DNA from: Angustibacter luteus
Lineage (GTDB): Bacteria; Actinomycetota; Actinomycetes; Actinomycetales; Angustibacteraceae
Assembly (NCBI RefSeq): GCF_039541115.1
Contig: NZ_BAABFP010000005.1
Coordinates: 294,447-358,446 of the forward strand
Direction of reading: 5' to 3'
DNA: 64,000 nucleotides
Part shown: piece after piece, positions 1 to 8,306 of the stretch
Numbering within the stretch: position 1 is the first letter of the stretch
Layout of the letters: every line of letters starts with the position of its first letter
Made by a program: the position numbers and the translations under genes
The notes under the pieces: model-generated
Database searches by the model: none
Told to the model about the DNA's origin: nothing
Seen by the model: the letters and a program-made list of their open reading frames with translations, nothing else

Positions 1-806
1 AGCACGACCGGCAGCCCGGAGTCCGGCAGGCGATGGTTGAGGGCGTACAGGCGCAGCGTGACCGGGTCGTCCGCATAGCCACCGTCGAGATGGATCACGG
101 ACGGGCTGTCTCGGAAGGCTGGTTTCGACAGCAGCTGGGCACCGGTCAGGCGCGGGCCCGTGATCCAGTTGGCCGGCAGCGTCAGGTGCGGCGCCTCGGC
201 GTTCGGCCCGCCGTCCGGCAGCCCCGCGTCAGCCGGGCGCAGGAACTCCGGGTCCACCGCCTCGTACCCGTAGCGGCGGCTGCTCATGGTCGAGTACGGG
301 GAGGCGTAAGGGTGCCCGCCCGTCGCGTTCGCCGCTGCCGCGCTGTCCTCGAGCACCTCGTGCTGGAGCTCGAAGGAGTGACCCAACTCCTGGCAGGCGG
401 CGTCGAACGGCGTACTGCGGTCGACCACGGTCACGAAGACCTTCTTGGTGCCGCCGCTACCGGGGACGTCGACCTGGCCGCCGCCCCACCACCCCGTCGG
501 CTGGGCGAACCACAGCAGCAGCACGTCCGTGGCGTCCCAGTCCGGATGCACCTGGCTGGTGACCTCGGCGGCGACGGCGGACTCGAAGGCCGGGCGTCCG
601 GCCGGAGCGGACGGCGGGGTCTGGGTGGACAGGACGGGCGGGTACAGCGTGTGGTCGAGTGCGTAGAGCCCTCGGGACGACAGGAACCAGAAGTTGCCGA
701 GGCTGTACATCCGCAGCGGCTGCATCCAGTTCGTCATCAGCTCGTCCGACCACACGGTGCTGGCGTCCGTGTTCGACGCTGCCCTGACGCGAACGACCGC
801 GATCAT
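1..806 (-). CDS. Putative metallopeptidase-like protein, 3' part beyond window
   Basis: An open frame runs leftward from ATG at 806 off the window edge; about 268 residues are visible and no stop is met. I do not recognise the family. Around residues 139-149 the protein reads QELGHSFELQH. This matches the metzincin zinc signature HExxHxxGxxH except that the first His is Gln and the Gly is Glu. The surroundings (a Gly-Ser stretch, then VFVTVVDR, then this motif) resemble a small peptidase fold. Either the protein is a catalytically dead relative or the similarity is incidental. There is no signal peptide at the N terminus. The divergent neighbour is a peptidoglycan-binding protein. The function is open; the coding assignment rests on the uninterrupted frame and the normal protein composition. 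Confidence 0.6.
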   Translation of the reverse strand, partial: MIAVVRVRAASNTDASTVWSDELMTNWMQPLRMYSLGNFWFLSSRGLYALDHTLYPPVLSTQTPPSAPAGRPAFESAVAAEVTSQVHPDWDATDVLLLWFAQPTGWWGGGQVDVPGSGGTKKVFVTVVDRSTPFDAACQELGHSFELQHEVLEDSAAAANATGGHPYASPYSTMSSRRYGYEAVDPEFLRPADAGLPDGGPNAEAPHLTLPANWITGPRLTGAQLLSKPAFRDSPSVIHLDGGYADDPVTLRLYALNHRLPDSGLPVV

Positions 807-928
807 GCCCCTCAGTGTCGCGCTGACCCGCGGGCAGCACAACGGCCGTTGACGTCGTTCGCCGACGGGGAGGATGGTGAAGCGCGCGGTTCGGTGTCGA
901 GCCGCGCAGCAAGCACCAGGGGGCAGTC

Positions 929-1390
929 ATGTCAGGTTCACTCAGCCCGTTCCCGCTCGTCAGCGAAGGTGCCCACGACCATCCCGTCCGGACCCTGCAG
1001 GACCTGCTCAACGAGCACGGCTACGGCCTGGTCGTCGACGGGCTCTTCGGCCCGCTGACGGACGGCGCGGTCCGCGCGTTCCAGCAGGCCAAGGGCCTGG
1101 CCGTCGACGGGATCGTCGGCCCGATCACCTGGTCCGAGGTGGTCGTGACGGTCCGGCAGGGCAGCGAGGGTGACGCCGTGCGCGGCGTGCAGGAGGAGTT
1201 CCAGTTCCGCAACGAGTCCGGCGACCCCTCCAAGGGGCTCGCGGTGGACGGGATCTTCGGACCCAGGACGGACGCCGCTGTGCGCGGGTTCCAGGAGGCG
1301 CTGCACGCCGACACCCCGTCCGTCGTGGTGGACGGGATCGTCGGTCCGGTGACCTGGCAGGCCCTGATCAGCGGGATGCTCTCCTTCTGA
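929..1390 (+). CDS. Tandem peptidoglycan-binding domain protein
   Basis: The 153-residue protein consists of two PG_binding_1 repeats (about residues 15-70 and 80-150). Each carries the family pattern VDGxxGPxTxxAVRxFQ: LVVDGLFGPLTDGAVRAF and LAVDGIFGPRTDAAVRGF, each followed by a shorter VVDGIVGPxTW half-repeat. The family binds peptidoglycan non-catalytically. No signal peptide or membrane segment is visible, so the export route is unclear. The start at 929 follows an AGGGGG ribosome site by 5-6 nt. It stands alone between a leftward gene and an MmcQ-type gene. Confidence 0.85.
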   Translation: MSGSLSPFPLVSEGAHDHPVRTLQDLLNEHGYGLVVDGLFGPLTDGAVRAFQQAKGLAVDGIVGPITWSEVVVTVRQGSEGDAVRGVQEEFQFRNESGDPSKGLAVDGIFGPRTDAAVRGFQEALHADTPSVVVDGIVGPVTWQALISGMLSF

Positions 1391-1436
1391 GTGCTCGCTC
1401 CGCGGCGCTGTCGGTGGTCACTGCCACGATCGACGG

Positions 1437-1808
1437 GTGGCGACCATCGACGACGTCCGGGCCGTGCTGGCCGACCTGCCGCGCAGCGATGAGGTGGTGG
1501 TGCGCGACCGGGTGAAGTTCCGGGTCGGGCAGATCGTCTACGTCGCGTTCTCCCAGGACGAGACCGAGATCGGGTTCGGCTTCCCGAAGGAGGAGCGCGC
1601 CGCCCTGGTGGCGGAGCGTCCGGAGGTGTTCTTCCTCCCCCGCCCGTCGGAGCTGCGCTTCAACTGGGTCGAGGCCCACCTCGACGCGTTGGACCCGGAC
1701 GAGCTGGCCGAGCTGGGGCTCGACGCGTGGCGGATGTGCGTCCCGAAGAAGGTCTCCCGCGAGCACGACCTCACGGTCGAGGCGGCCACCGGTACGCTCC
1801 CGCCATGA
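1437..1808 (+). CDS. MmcQ/YjbR family protein
   Basis: The 123-residue protein has the CyaY-like MmcQ/YjbR fold signature: an N-terminal helix, a VRDRVKFRVGQIVYVAF strand pair, a conserved Phe-Pro-Lys loop (FGFPKEER), and a terminal helix with ELAELGLDAWRMCVPKK. The family is small and cytosolic, with suspected DNA binding and no fixed function. The GTG start at 1437 lies 6 nt after CACGAT, which fits a leaderless transcript with an imperfect -10 box. The stop overlaps the next gene's start (ATGA), so the two are translationally coupled. Confidence 0.8.
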   Translation: MATIDDVRAVLADLPRSDEVVVRDRVKFRVGQIVYVAFSQDETEIGFGFPKEERAALVAERPEVFFLPRPSELRFNWVEAHLDALDPDELAELGLDAWRMCVPKKVSREHDLTVEAATGTLPP

Positions 1809-2284
1809 CCGACGACGTGACCCTCGTGGACCTGGCGGGCGAGGAGCTCGCGACGTACCTCGTGCACCTGGAGAAGTCCTACGCCGACGACATGCACCGG
1901 CTCGGTGGGGTGCCGATCGACGAGGCCCGGGAGAAGTCCCGGCGCAGCATGGCCGAGCTGTTCCCGGACGGCCAGCCCGCCGAGGGCAACCAGCTCTGGC
2001 GGGCGCAGGACCCCGAGGGCGCCACCGTCGGCATCCTGTGGCTGGCTCGGCGCGACGACGGGGCCGGCGACCCGTACGCCTGGATCTACGACATCGAGGT
2101 GGAGGAGTCCCGACGCGGGCAGGGCTGGGGTCGTCAGCTGATGCGGGCCGCCGAGCGGATCAGCCGCGAGTGGGGCCTGCGCTCGTTGCGGCTCAACGTC
2201 TTCGGTGACAACGCCACCGCCCGCAACCTGTACCGCAGCCAGGGCTTCCGCGAGCAGGCCGTGCAGATGGCGAAGGATCTCTGA
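1805..2284 (+). CDS. GNAT family N-acetyltransferase
   Basis: A 159-residue GNAT-fold protein. The acetyl-CoA site is visible as IYDIEVEESRRGQGWGRQLMRAAE (the RRGQGWG loop fits the Q/RxxGxG/A motif), followed by SLRLNVFGDNATARNLYRSQGF, the typical strand 5 and helix 4. The substrate cannot be told. I chose ATG 1805, which overlaps the upstream stop, over a longer in-frame start at 1727 because the extra residues look like out-of-frame arginine-rich sequence. It is coupled to the MmcQ gene and 8 nt from pabB. Confidence 0.85.
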   Translation: MTDDVTLVDLAGEELATYLVHLEKSYADDMHRLGGVPIDEAREKSRRSMAELFPDGQPAEGNQLWRAQDPEGATVGILWLARRDDGAGDPYAWIYDIEVEESRRGQGWGRQLMRAAERISREWGLRSLRLNVFGDNATARNLYRSQGFREQAVQMAKDL

Positions 2285-2292
2285 GCGAGTCG

Positions 2293-3369
2293 GTGTCCGG
2301 CGCGACGGTTGTCGAGCAGGCGGTCGAGCAGGCGGCCCGGGAGCCCGTCGCCTGGTTCGCGGACCGGGTCGCCCACGACCTCGTGGACCTGGTCCGTTGC
2401 GGTTCGTCGGACGGCGCCCCCGCCGTGCTGGACCACGTCGAGCGCAGCGGCGGCTGGTGGGCCCTCGTCGCGGACTACGAGGGTGCGGTCGTGGCCGCGC
2501 GCTTCGCGGACGCGTCCCGGACGGAGCCCGCGGCCGGCGGGCCCTGGCCGGGACTGGACGCCAGTGGCTGGTCGTCGTCCCTGTCCGAGGCCCAGTACGT
2601 CGAGGCCTGCCGCGAGGTGCGGTCGCGGATCGCCCGCGGCGAGGTCTACCAGGTCAACGTCTGCCGGGTGCTGGAGCAGGACCTGCCCGAGGACGCTGAC
2701 GTGGTCGCGCTGGCCCGGTTGCTGCGGGGCCGCCATCCCGCGCCGTACGCCGGCGCCGTCGTCCTGCCGGGGGTCGTCGAGGTCGTGTGCGCCTCACCCG
2801 AGCTCTTCCTGAGCCGGCGCGGCGACCTCGTGACTACCGGCCCGATCAAGGGCACGGCGGTGACGTCGGAGCGGCTGCTCCCCAAGGACGTCGACGAGAA
2901 CGTGATGATCGTCGACCTGGCGCGCAACGACCTGTCGATCGCCTGCTCACCCGGCACCGTCGAGGTCAGTGACCTGCTCGCCGTCGAGCAGCATCCCGGG
3001 CTGGTCCACCTGGTCTCACGGGTCCGTGGTCGGCTGCGACCCGACGTCGGTTGGGGCGGGCTGTGGTCGGCCATGACACCGCCGGCCTCGGTCACCGGCG
3101 CGCCGAAGTCCAGCGCGCTGCGGGCGATCACCGACCTGGAGCCGGTGGCGCGTGGGCCGTACTGCGGTGCCGTCGGCTGGATCGACGTCGACGCGGGCAC
3201 GGCGGAGCTGGCCGTGGGCATCCGCACCTTCTGGACGGCCCGCCGAGACGGACGTCGGGTGCTGCGGTTCGGCGCCGGCGCCGGCATCACCTGGGGCTCG
3301 GACCCGCACGCCGAGTGGGCGGAGACCGAGCTCAAGGCCTCCCGCCTCCTGGCGGTGGCCGCCGGCTGA
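2293..3369 (+). CDS. pabB: Aminodeoxychorismate synthase component I
   Basis: A 358-residue chorismate-binding enzyme. With a glutamine amidotransferase subunit this family converts chorismate to 4-amino-4-deoxychorismate for folate. Visible motifs: EVYQVNVCR near residue 117, PIKGT (the Lys is the PabB-type nucleophile; anthranilate synthases have Ala there), DENVMIVDLARNDLS, TPPASVTGAPK, and a C-terminal FGAGAGITWGSDPxxEWxETxxKA. The N-terminal domain is short compared with full-length PabB. The GTG at 2293 is the first in-frame start after the previous gene. No pabA is in the window. The pabC gene follows 36 nt downstream, which supports the assignment over anthranilate or isochorismate synthase. 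Confidence 0.88.
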   Translation: MSGATVVEQAVEQAAREPVAWFADRVAHDLVDLVRCGSSDGAPAVLDHVERSGGWWALVADYEGAVVAARFADASRTEPAAGGPWPGLDASGWSSSLSEAQYVEACREVRSRIARGEVYQVNVCRVLEQDLPEDADVVALARLLRGRHPAPYAGAVVLPGVVEVVCASPELFLSRRGDLVTTGPIKGTAVTSERLLPKDVDENVMIVDLARNDLSIACSPGTVEVSDLLAVEQHPGLVHLVSRVRGRLRPDVGWGGLWSAMTPPASVTGAPKSSALRAITDLEPVARGPYCGAVGWIDVDAGTAELAVGIRTFWTARRDGRRVLRFGAGAGITWGSDPHAEWAETELKASRLLAVAAG

Positions 3370-3405
3370 GGGGCCGCCTGCCGCAGGCTCTGCGAGGATG
3401 TGGCC

Positions 3406-4251
3406 ATGACGGACGACGGCCTGCGGGCCTGGGTCAACGGGGCCCTGGTCGAGCCTGGAGCGCCCGCTGTGGCCGCTCTCGACCACGGCGTGACCGTGGG
3501 GGACGGGGTCTTCGAGACCCTCAAGGTGGTCGACGGGGTGCCGTTCGCGCTGACCCGGCACCTGCGCCGGCTCGCCTCCTCCGCGGCGGGGCTGGGGCTC
3601 CTGCCGCCGGACCCGCAGGTGATCCGTGACGGCATCGACCAGGTCCTGCTGGACCCGCTCGAGCGCGGTCGGCTGCGCATCACGATGACGGCCGGCCCCG
3701 GACCCCTCGGCTCGGGTCGCGGGGATGCGGCCGCCACCTACGTGGTCGTCGCCGCCCCGGCGCCCCGGCACGAGCTGACCGCGCGGGTGAGCGTCGTCCC
3801 GTGGACGCGCAACGAGCGCAGCGCGGTGGCCGGGCTCAAGACGACGTCCTACGCGGAGAACGTGGTCGCCCTCGCGTACGCGACGGCGCGCGGCGGCAGC
3901 GAGGCGTTGCTCGCCAACACCCGTGGTCAGCTCTGCGAGGGCACTGGATCCAACGTCTTCCTGGTCTCGGGCGAGCGGCTGCTCACGCCACCGCTGTCCT
4001 CAGGTTGCCTCGCCGGCATCACTCGCGAGCTGCTCATCGAGTGGGCGATCGCCGATGGTGTCGACGTCGACGAGGCAGACCTCGGCCTCGACGACCTGCG
4101 CGGCGCGGACGAGGTCATGATCACCTCGTCGACCCGAGACGTCCAGGCGGTCGCCGCCGTCGACGACCGTCAGCTGGACGCGCCAGGGCCGGTGACCCGG
4201 CGGCTCACCGAGCTGTTCGCCCGGTGCGCCGCGCGGGACCTCGACCCGTAG
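3406..4251 (+). CDS. pabC: Aminodeoxychorismate lyase (class IV aminotransferase fold)
   Basis: A 281-residue PLP enzyme of fold type IV. Seen are the N-terminal DHGVTVGDGVFETLKV, the likely PLP lysine in GLKTTSYAENV, and CEGTGSNVFLV ahead of the C-terminal domain. The family splits aminodeoxychorismate to p-aminobenzoate plus pyruvate; related enzymes are branched-chain or D-amino-acid aminotransferases. Position directly after pabB decides for the lyase. ATG 3406 has GAGG 8 nt upstream; a GTG at 3400 is the alternative. It converges on ssgB with 35 nt between stops and no obvious hairpin. Confidence 0.85.
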   Translation: MTDDGLRAWVNGALVEPGAPAVAALDHGVTVGDGVFETLKVVDGVPFALTRHLRRLASSAAGLGLLPPDPQVIRDGIDQVLLDPLERGRLRITMTAGPGPLGSGRGDAAATYVVVAAPAPRHELTARVSVVPWTRNERSAVAGLKTTSYAENVVALAYATARGGSEALLANTRGQLCEGTGSNVFLVSGERLLTPPLSSGCLAGITRELLIEWAIADGVDVDEADLGLDDLRGADEVMITSSTRDVQAVAAVDDRQLDAPGPVTRRLTELFARCAARDLDP

Positions 4252-4286
4252 ACCCAGGTGCGTGACGCCCCGGGCCAGATGCGGGG

Positions 4287-4703
4287 CTAGGACGCCAGCA
4301 GCTCGGCGATCGCCGTGTCCACGTCCAGGTGGTCACCCTCGTAGCCGAGCGGCACCGCGTCGTACGTGCGGGCCAGGAAGCACTCGAGGCCCTCGGCGTC
4401 GGCCGCGAGCAGCGCGGAGCCGTCAGGCGAGCTCAGCTGGAGCATGACCACCGCGCGGTCATCCTCCACCGTCGGCCAGACCCGGACGTCGCCGTCGCCG
4501 CAGGGGGCGTGCAGGCCGTCGCTGAGCAGGTCTCTGCCCAGCACCCAAGAGATCGCCTCCTCGCCGGCACGGAAGGTGGCCTCGACGGCATAGGGGTCGC
4601 ATGCCTCGAACCGCAAGGTGGCGGTGAGGAGCAGTCCCTCGTCACCGGGGACGACGAGACGCAGGTCGACGTCGTCCACGACTGACACGGGGGGCTGGAG
4701 CAT
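4287..4703 (-). CDS. ssgB: SsgA-like sporulation/cell-division regulator, SsgB type
   Basis: A 138-residue SsgA/SALP-family protein with the family features: an N-terminal LRFEACDPYAVEATFRAGEE block, a central ISWVLGRDLLSDGLHAPCGDGDVRVWP block, and a C-terminal acidic tail. In Streptomyces SsgB recruits FtsZ to sporulation septa. The SsgB assignment, rather than another SALP, rests on the length and on location: in Streptomyces ssgB lies near thrS, as here, and the neighbour is a PGPGW membrane protein. AGGAGG stands 6 nt before the ATG. The upstream region is relatively AT-rich. SALPs occur only in morphologically complex actinomycetes. Confidence 0.85.
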   Translation of the reverse strand: MLQPPVSVVDDVDLRLVVPGDEGLLLTATLRFEACDPYAVEATFRAGEEAISWVLGRDLLSDGLHAPCGDGDVRVWPTVEDDRAVVMLQLSSPDGSALLAADAEGLECFLARTYDAVPLGYEGDHLDVDTAIAELLAS

Positions 4704-4930
4704 GGTGGTCCTCCTGGGGTTGGGCGGGGTGTGCCCTCGTCGTGGCTAATGTGCCCCAACTGGAGGCGGGTCAAACCTGGGTGTCCGATATCCGTCATAA
4801 GTCGTCCGCTTTGTCCGATCTGCTTCTCTCGCAAGGTCAAGCGCTGGTCAAGTCCGGTCCAACGTCGGCCAAAACGTGCGATGGAGAGGTTCGGCGCGGC
4901 CGAGCGGCGCTCGCCACGTACCCTGTTCTG

Positions 4931-5386
4931 GTGACGACCACGGGGCCGACGGCGGGGGCCGAGCAGGACGAGCAGGAGCCCGTCGAGCGGGACGACGACT
5001 GGGCCTGGCGCGCTCGGATCAGGGCGAACCGCACCAGCTACCGGATCTACCGCGCGGTGGTCGGCGTCGTGGGTCTGGCCATCGTGGTGGCTGGCATCAT
5101 CGCGATCCCCGCACCCGGCCCGGGCTGGGCCATCGTCTTCGTCGGCCTGGCGATCCTGGCCAGCGAGTTCGAGAAGGCCGACCGGCTGCTGCAGTTCGCC
5201 CGGCGGCACGTGCAGCGCTGGACGCAGTGGGTGGGGGACCAGGCGTGGTGGGTCCGAGTGCTGCTCGGTCTGGCGACGCTGGTGCTGGTGCTGGCCCTGT
5301 TCTGGACGTACTTCACCCTGGTCGGCGTGCCCACCTGGTTCCCGGACCCGGCCGAGGACGTCCTGCACGACGTGCCCGGCCTGTAG
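4931..5386 (+). CDS. TIGR02611-type PGPGW membrane protein
   Basis: A 151-residue integral membrane protein. After a charged N-terminal tail (about 1-35) come a membrane segment, the signature PAPGPGWAIVFVGLAILASEFEKA (about 55-80), an amphipathic RHVQRWTQWV helix, and a final membrane segment ending LFWTYFTLVG. The PGPGW family has no known reaction. It is divergent from ssgB, a pairing seen in other actinomycetes, so a role in the envelope or division is an inference only. GTG 4931 is 6 nt after TACCCT, suggesting a leaderless message; the frame stays open further upstream to 4742 but without protein-like sequence. Confidence 0.8.
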   Translation: MTTTGPTAGAEQDEQEPVERDDDWAWRARIRANRTSYRIYRAVVGVVGLAIVVAGIIAIPAPGPGWAIVFVGLAILASEFEKADRLLQFARRHVQRWTQWVGDQAWWVRVLLGLATLVLVLALFWTYFTLVGVPTWFPDPAEDVLHDVPGL

Positions 5387-5399
5387 CGACCAGCCGATT

Positions 5400-5428
5400 T
5401 CTGACGGCCGTCGCTGATCGGGTAAGGT
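5400..5428 (+). promoter_or_regulatory. Probable promoter of tRNA-Val
   Basis: TCTGAC (5400-5405), a 17-nt spacer and TAAGGT (5423-5428) form a housekeeping-type promoter. The predicted start is near 5435, leaving a leader of about 35 nt before the tRNA. The -35 is a moderate match to TTGACA. Confidence 0.5.
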
Positions 5429-5469
5429 GATTCTCCGCGCTGCCGGTGGTGGCGCGGCCGTACGAGTAC

Positions 5470-5544
5470 GGGCGATTGGCTCAGTGGTAGAGCGCCTCGT
5501 TCACACCGAGGAGGTCACTGGTTCGAACCCAGTATCGCCCACCA
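5470..5544 (+). tRNA. tRNA-Val (anticodon CAC)
   Basis: A complete cloverleaf can be folded: acceptor GGGCGAT paired with ATCGCCC, D arm GCTC/GAGC with loop AGTGGTA, anticodon stem CCTCG/CGAGG with loop TTCACAC (anticodon CAC, reading GUG), variable AGGTC, and T arm ACTGG/CCAGT around TTCGAAC. The discriminator is A and the CCA end is encoded. It sits alone between a membrane protein gene and a convergent reductase gene. Confidence 0.97.
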
Positions 5545-5564
5545 GATCGACCACAGCGCTGCCC

Positions 5565-6125
5565 TCAGTGCGTCTCGTAGATGCCGAGCTGGATGCCGTT
5601 GGTGTAGGTGCGGGTCTCGCGCAGGGTGAGCTTCTGCTTGTCCTCGGCGTCGGTCGGGAAGAGCCGCTTGCCGCTGCCGAGGATGACCGGGAACACCATG
5701 AGGTTCCACTGGTCGACCAGGCCCGCGCCGTGCAGGGCTCGAGCGAGCGTCGCGCTGCCGTGCACCGCGATGGGACCTCCGTCGCCCTCCTTGAGGTCGC
5801 GGACGGCGGCGAGGTCCCGCACCACGGTCGTGTTGTGCCAGGTGGGGTGGTTCAACGTCGTGGACACGACGACCTTCTCCATCGTGTTGAACTTGTCGGC
5901 GAAGTCGCCGTCCCGCTCCGGCCAGGCCGCGGCGAACCCCTCGTACGTCGTCCGGCCGAGCAGCAGGGTCTGCGTGCCGAAGGTCTCCTCGACCTTGAAC
6001 TCGTAGCGGGCGGGGTCCTCCTCGATGTCGAAGGTCCAGCCGGAGTGCCGGTAGCCCTCCTCGCCGCCGGGCGCCTCCACGACGCCGTCCAGGGAGATGA
6101 ACTCGGTGACGAACAGGGTGCGCAT
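5565..6125 (-). CDS. Dihydrofolate reductase family protein (RibD C-terminal domain)
   Basis: A 186-residue protein starting MRTLFVTEFISLDGVVEAPGGEEG, the standard opening of the RibD_C/DHFR-like family. It continues with LLLGRTTYEGFAAAWP, GPIAVHGSATLARALHGAGLVDQ and FPVILGSGKRLF. This group reduces pterin- or flavin-related substrates with NADPH; most stand-alone members have no known substrate. It is not the folate-cycle DHFR. The ATG at 6125 is preceded by a GAGGA-like stretch. It lies head-on to tRNA-Val. The 229 nt upstream hold no convincing gene. Confidence 0.85.
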   Translation of the reverse strand: MRTLFVTEFISLDGVVEAPGGEEGYRHSGWTFDIEEDPARYEFKVEETFGTQTLLLGRTTYEGFAAAWPERDGDFADKFNTMEKVVVSTTLNHPTWHNTTVVRDLAAVRDLKEGDGGPIAVHGSATLARALHGAGLVDQWNLMVFPVILGSGKRLFPTDAEDKQKLTLRETRTYTNGIQLGIYETH

Positions 6126-6355
6126 GGGGTCCTCGTCTCGGGTCGTGGGGTGCTGCTTCCGACCTCACCACGAAAGGGGAGCGGCCGATACGACACCCGG
6201 GCCCGGGCCGGAGTCGCAGGCTCGCGGCGCTGGGCGCCTACTTCCGGGCGCCGAGCAGGAGGTCGGCGACGACTCCGCCGAGGCTTGGCTGTCCGCGGCG
6301 ATCGGGCGGCCCGTGACGCTGCAGCCCACGCACGGGAGACCAGCCTCTGCGGCAC

Positions 6356-7018
6356 TCACGGACTCGTGCCGCCGCGAGAATCGAGGCCCGCCTCCCGGGC
6401 GACCACGACAGCCCGCGCGCGGTCGCTCAGCCCAAGCTTGGCGAACACGTGCCGCACGTGGGTCTTGACGGTCGCCATGCTGATGAACAGCTCGCCGGCG
6501 ATCTCGGCATTGGACCATCCGGCACCGATCAGTGCGAGGATCTCCCGCTCGCGCTCGCTGAGGTCCGCGAACCCCGGTGGCTGCCGGGTCGGCACGGGCG
6601 GACGGTTCGAGAAGTGGCTCATCAGCCGAGCCGTGACCGTCGGCGAGAGCACGGGTTCGCCCGCCGCAGCGTGCCGCACCGCGTCGAGCAGTCCCTCGGC
6701 CGTGACGTCCTTGAGCAGGAAGCCGACGGCACCGGCGCGCAAGGCGTCCACGACGTGCTGGTCCAGGTCGAACGTGGTCAGCACGATGACTCGGGTGGAC
6801 GCCGCCGCGGACACGATGCGGCGGGTGGCCTCGACTCCGTCCATGACGGGCATGCGGACGTCCATCAGCACCACATCGGGCCCCAGCAGCGCCACCGCTT
6901 CCACCGCGGCGGCGCCGTCCGCCGCCTCGCCGACCACCTCGACGCCACCGAGCTCCAGGATCATCCGCAGGCCGTGCCGGACCAGGTCCTGGTCGTCGAC
7001 GACGAGCACCGACGTCAT
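6356..7018 (-). CDS. NarL/LuxR-family response regulator
   Basis: A 220-residue two-component regulator. The receiver domain (about 1-120) shows the acidic pair in [10 protein letters not shown], the phosphoacceptor Asp in [14 protein letters not shown], the conserved Thr in VIVLTTFD and the Lys in GFLLKDV. The LuxR helix-turn-helix follows (about 150-210: [53 protein letters not shown]). The start overlaps the stop of the upstream histidine kinase (ATGA), so they form one unit. A likely target is the divergent membrane-protein gene at 8307 with its palindrome; that is inference. Confidence 0.93.
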   Translation of the reverse strand: MTSVLVVDDQDLVRHGLRMILELGGVEVVGEAADGAAAVEAVALLGPDVVLMDVRMPVMDGVEATRRIVSAAASTRVIVLTTFDLDQHVVDALRAGAVGFLLKDVTAEGLLDAVRHAAAGEPVLSPTVTARLMSHFSNRPPVPTRQPPGFADLSEREREILALIGAGWSNAEIAGELFISMATVKTHVRHVFAKLGLSDRARAVVVAREAGLDSRGGTSP

Positions 7019-8130
7019 GGCGTGGCCCGCGCGATGAGCGGGATGCGGACGCGGACCTCGAAGCGGCCGTTGACGCAGGTCGCGTCGTAGCTGCCGCCGA
7101 GCAGCTCCGCGCGATGCCGGATCCCGGTCAGGCCGCGACCGGGTACCGGGGGGACACTGGCAGCGACGTCGTTCGTCGAGCGGACCTCGACCATGTCCGG
7201 CGTCCAGTCCACGTTCAGGCAGACAATCGCGCCGAGGGCGTGTCTGCCGGCGTTCGTGAGGCACTCTCGGACGATGCGGTGCACCGCGAGCGCGACGGGG
7301 GTCTGCTCGGGCGGGGTATCTCCGGTGACGGCCAACGAGTTCGCGATCCCGACGGATCGGGCCCGAGCCGCCAGCGTGAGGAGATCCTCCTCGCCCGCCC
7401 GCTGGGCGTCCTGCTGGGGTGACAGGACATCCAGCACGCCGCGGATCTCGCCGAGCGTCCGATGGGCCGTGCTGCGGATGGCCTCGACCGGCTCCACAGC
7501 ACGCTCGGGCGTCACCCTCAAGGCAGCGGCCGCAGCCTCGGCCTGGATGGCGATCAGCGTGACCTCGTGGCCGACCACGTCGTGCAGCTCCTGGGCGATG
7601 CGCGCTCGTTCGGAGCCCACCGCGGCCTCTTCCGCACGCAGTCGCTCCGCCCGCAGCTGCTCTGCGAGGCTGGCCAGCGCCAGGTTCTGAGCCCGCTGGT
7701 GCCTGACCAGGCGACCGGCAAGCACCGGCGCGACCACGACGAGAACAGCACCTACCGATGCCACCGCCTGCTCGGGACCCAGCAGGGTCCCGGCCACCGA
7801 GGCGAGCGCGGCCCAGACCGTGACGAGCACGACGGCGAGCCGGGGGGCCCCCAGCGATCCCAGCGAGAAGAACTGCAGCAGGACGACCACGAAACCGAGC
7901 ACCGGGTACCCGTCGAGGGGGATCAGCCAGAACGCGGACGACGCGAGCGCCGACTCGACGGGATACGTGTGTCGCCAGGCGAGCGGGAGCGTCGACCCGA
8001 CCACGTAGAGCACGGCCGGTACGGGGCCAGCGATCGGGAAGAACGCCTGCTGGACGATGCCGGCCAGCATGAGGATCCCGGTCAGCAGGACGTCCAGGCG
8101 GGTGCTGCGAAGTCGGGCGACGAGGCTCAC
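7015..8130 (-). CDS. Sensor histidine kinase (HisKA_3 type)
   Basis: A 371-residue NarX/DesK-like kinase. The N-terminal half (about 10-150) has four to six hydrophobic segments and no sizeable extracytoplasmic domain, so the stimulus is probably sensed in or at the membrane. The dimerisation/phosphoacceptor box is [27 protein letters not shown] with the His in LHD. HATPase motifs follow: [11 protein letters not shown] (N box, with R instead of K or H after AG) and [17 protein letters not shown] (G box). It is cotranscribed with the response regulator downstream and diverges from the 8307 gene. Confidence 0.92.
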   Translation of the reverse strand: MSLVARLRSTRLDVLLTGILMLAGIVQQAFFPIAGPVPAVLYVVGSTLPLAWRHTYPVESALASSAFWLIPLDGYPVLGFVVVLLQFFSLGSLGAPRLAVVLVTVWAALASVAGTLLGPEQAVASVGAVLVVVAPVLAGRLVRHQRAQNLALASLAEQLRAERLRAEEAAVGSERARIAQELHDVVGHEVTLIAIQAEAAAAALRVTPERAVEPVEAIRSTAHRTLGEIRGVLDVLSPQQDAQRAGEEDLLTLAARARSVGIANSLAVTGDTPPEQTPVALAVHRIVRECLTNAGRHALGAIVCLNVDWTPDMVEVRSTNDVAASVPPVPGRGLTGIRHRAELLGGSYDATCVNGRFEVRVRIPLIARATP

Positions 8131-8264
8131 GGCCGCGAGCGTAGGGGCGCGCCCGGCACTCCCGCATCACCCCAGGGGATGAGCGCAGGCCTGCCAGCGG
8201 GCTGACCGGGAGCCCGCCCAGCGATCGATGCGCGGACCAGCGGGCCGGCCCTAGCGTCGTGGCA

Positions 8265-8280
8265 CGGCTCGATCGAGCCG
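8265..8280. promoter_or_regulatory. Perfect 16-bp palindrome, candidate operator
   Basis: CGGCTCGATCGAGCCG is a perfect inverted repeat. It lies 26 nt before the ATG at 8307, in the 176-bp divergent spacer shared with the two-component operon. The size and position suit a dimeric regulator such as the adjacent LuxR-type protein. Confidence 0.45.
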
Positions 8281-8306
8281 AAATCGTTGCTACGAAAGGA
8301 ACTCCG

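Noticed and set aside
4750-4790. TTTGAC with weak -10 as ssgB promoter.
   Set aside because: The spacing is acceptable only with a poor -10 (ACATTA); not distinguishable from chance.
6238-6337. Leftward frame ending GGVVADLLLGARK, possibly a gene remnant in the 6126-6355 spacer.
   Set aside because: Only about 32 codons, no ribosome site and no family match; too weak to call a pseudogene.
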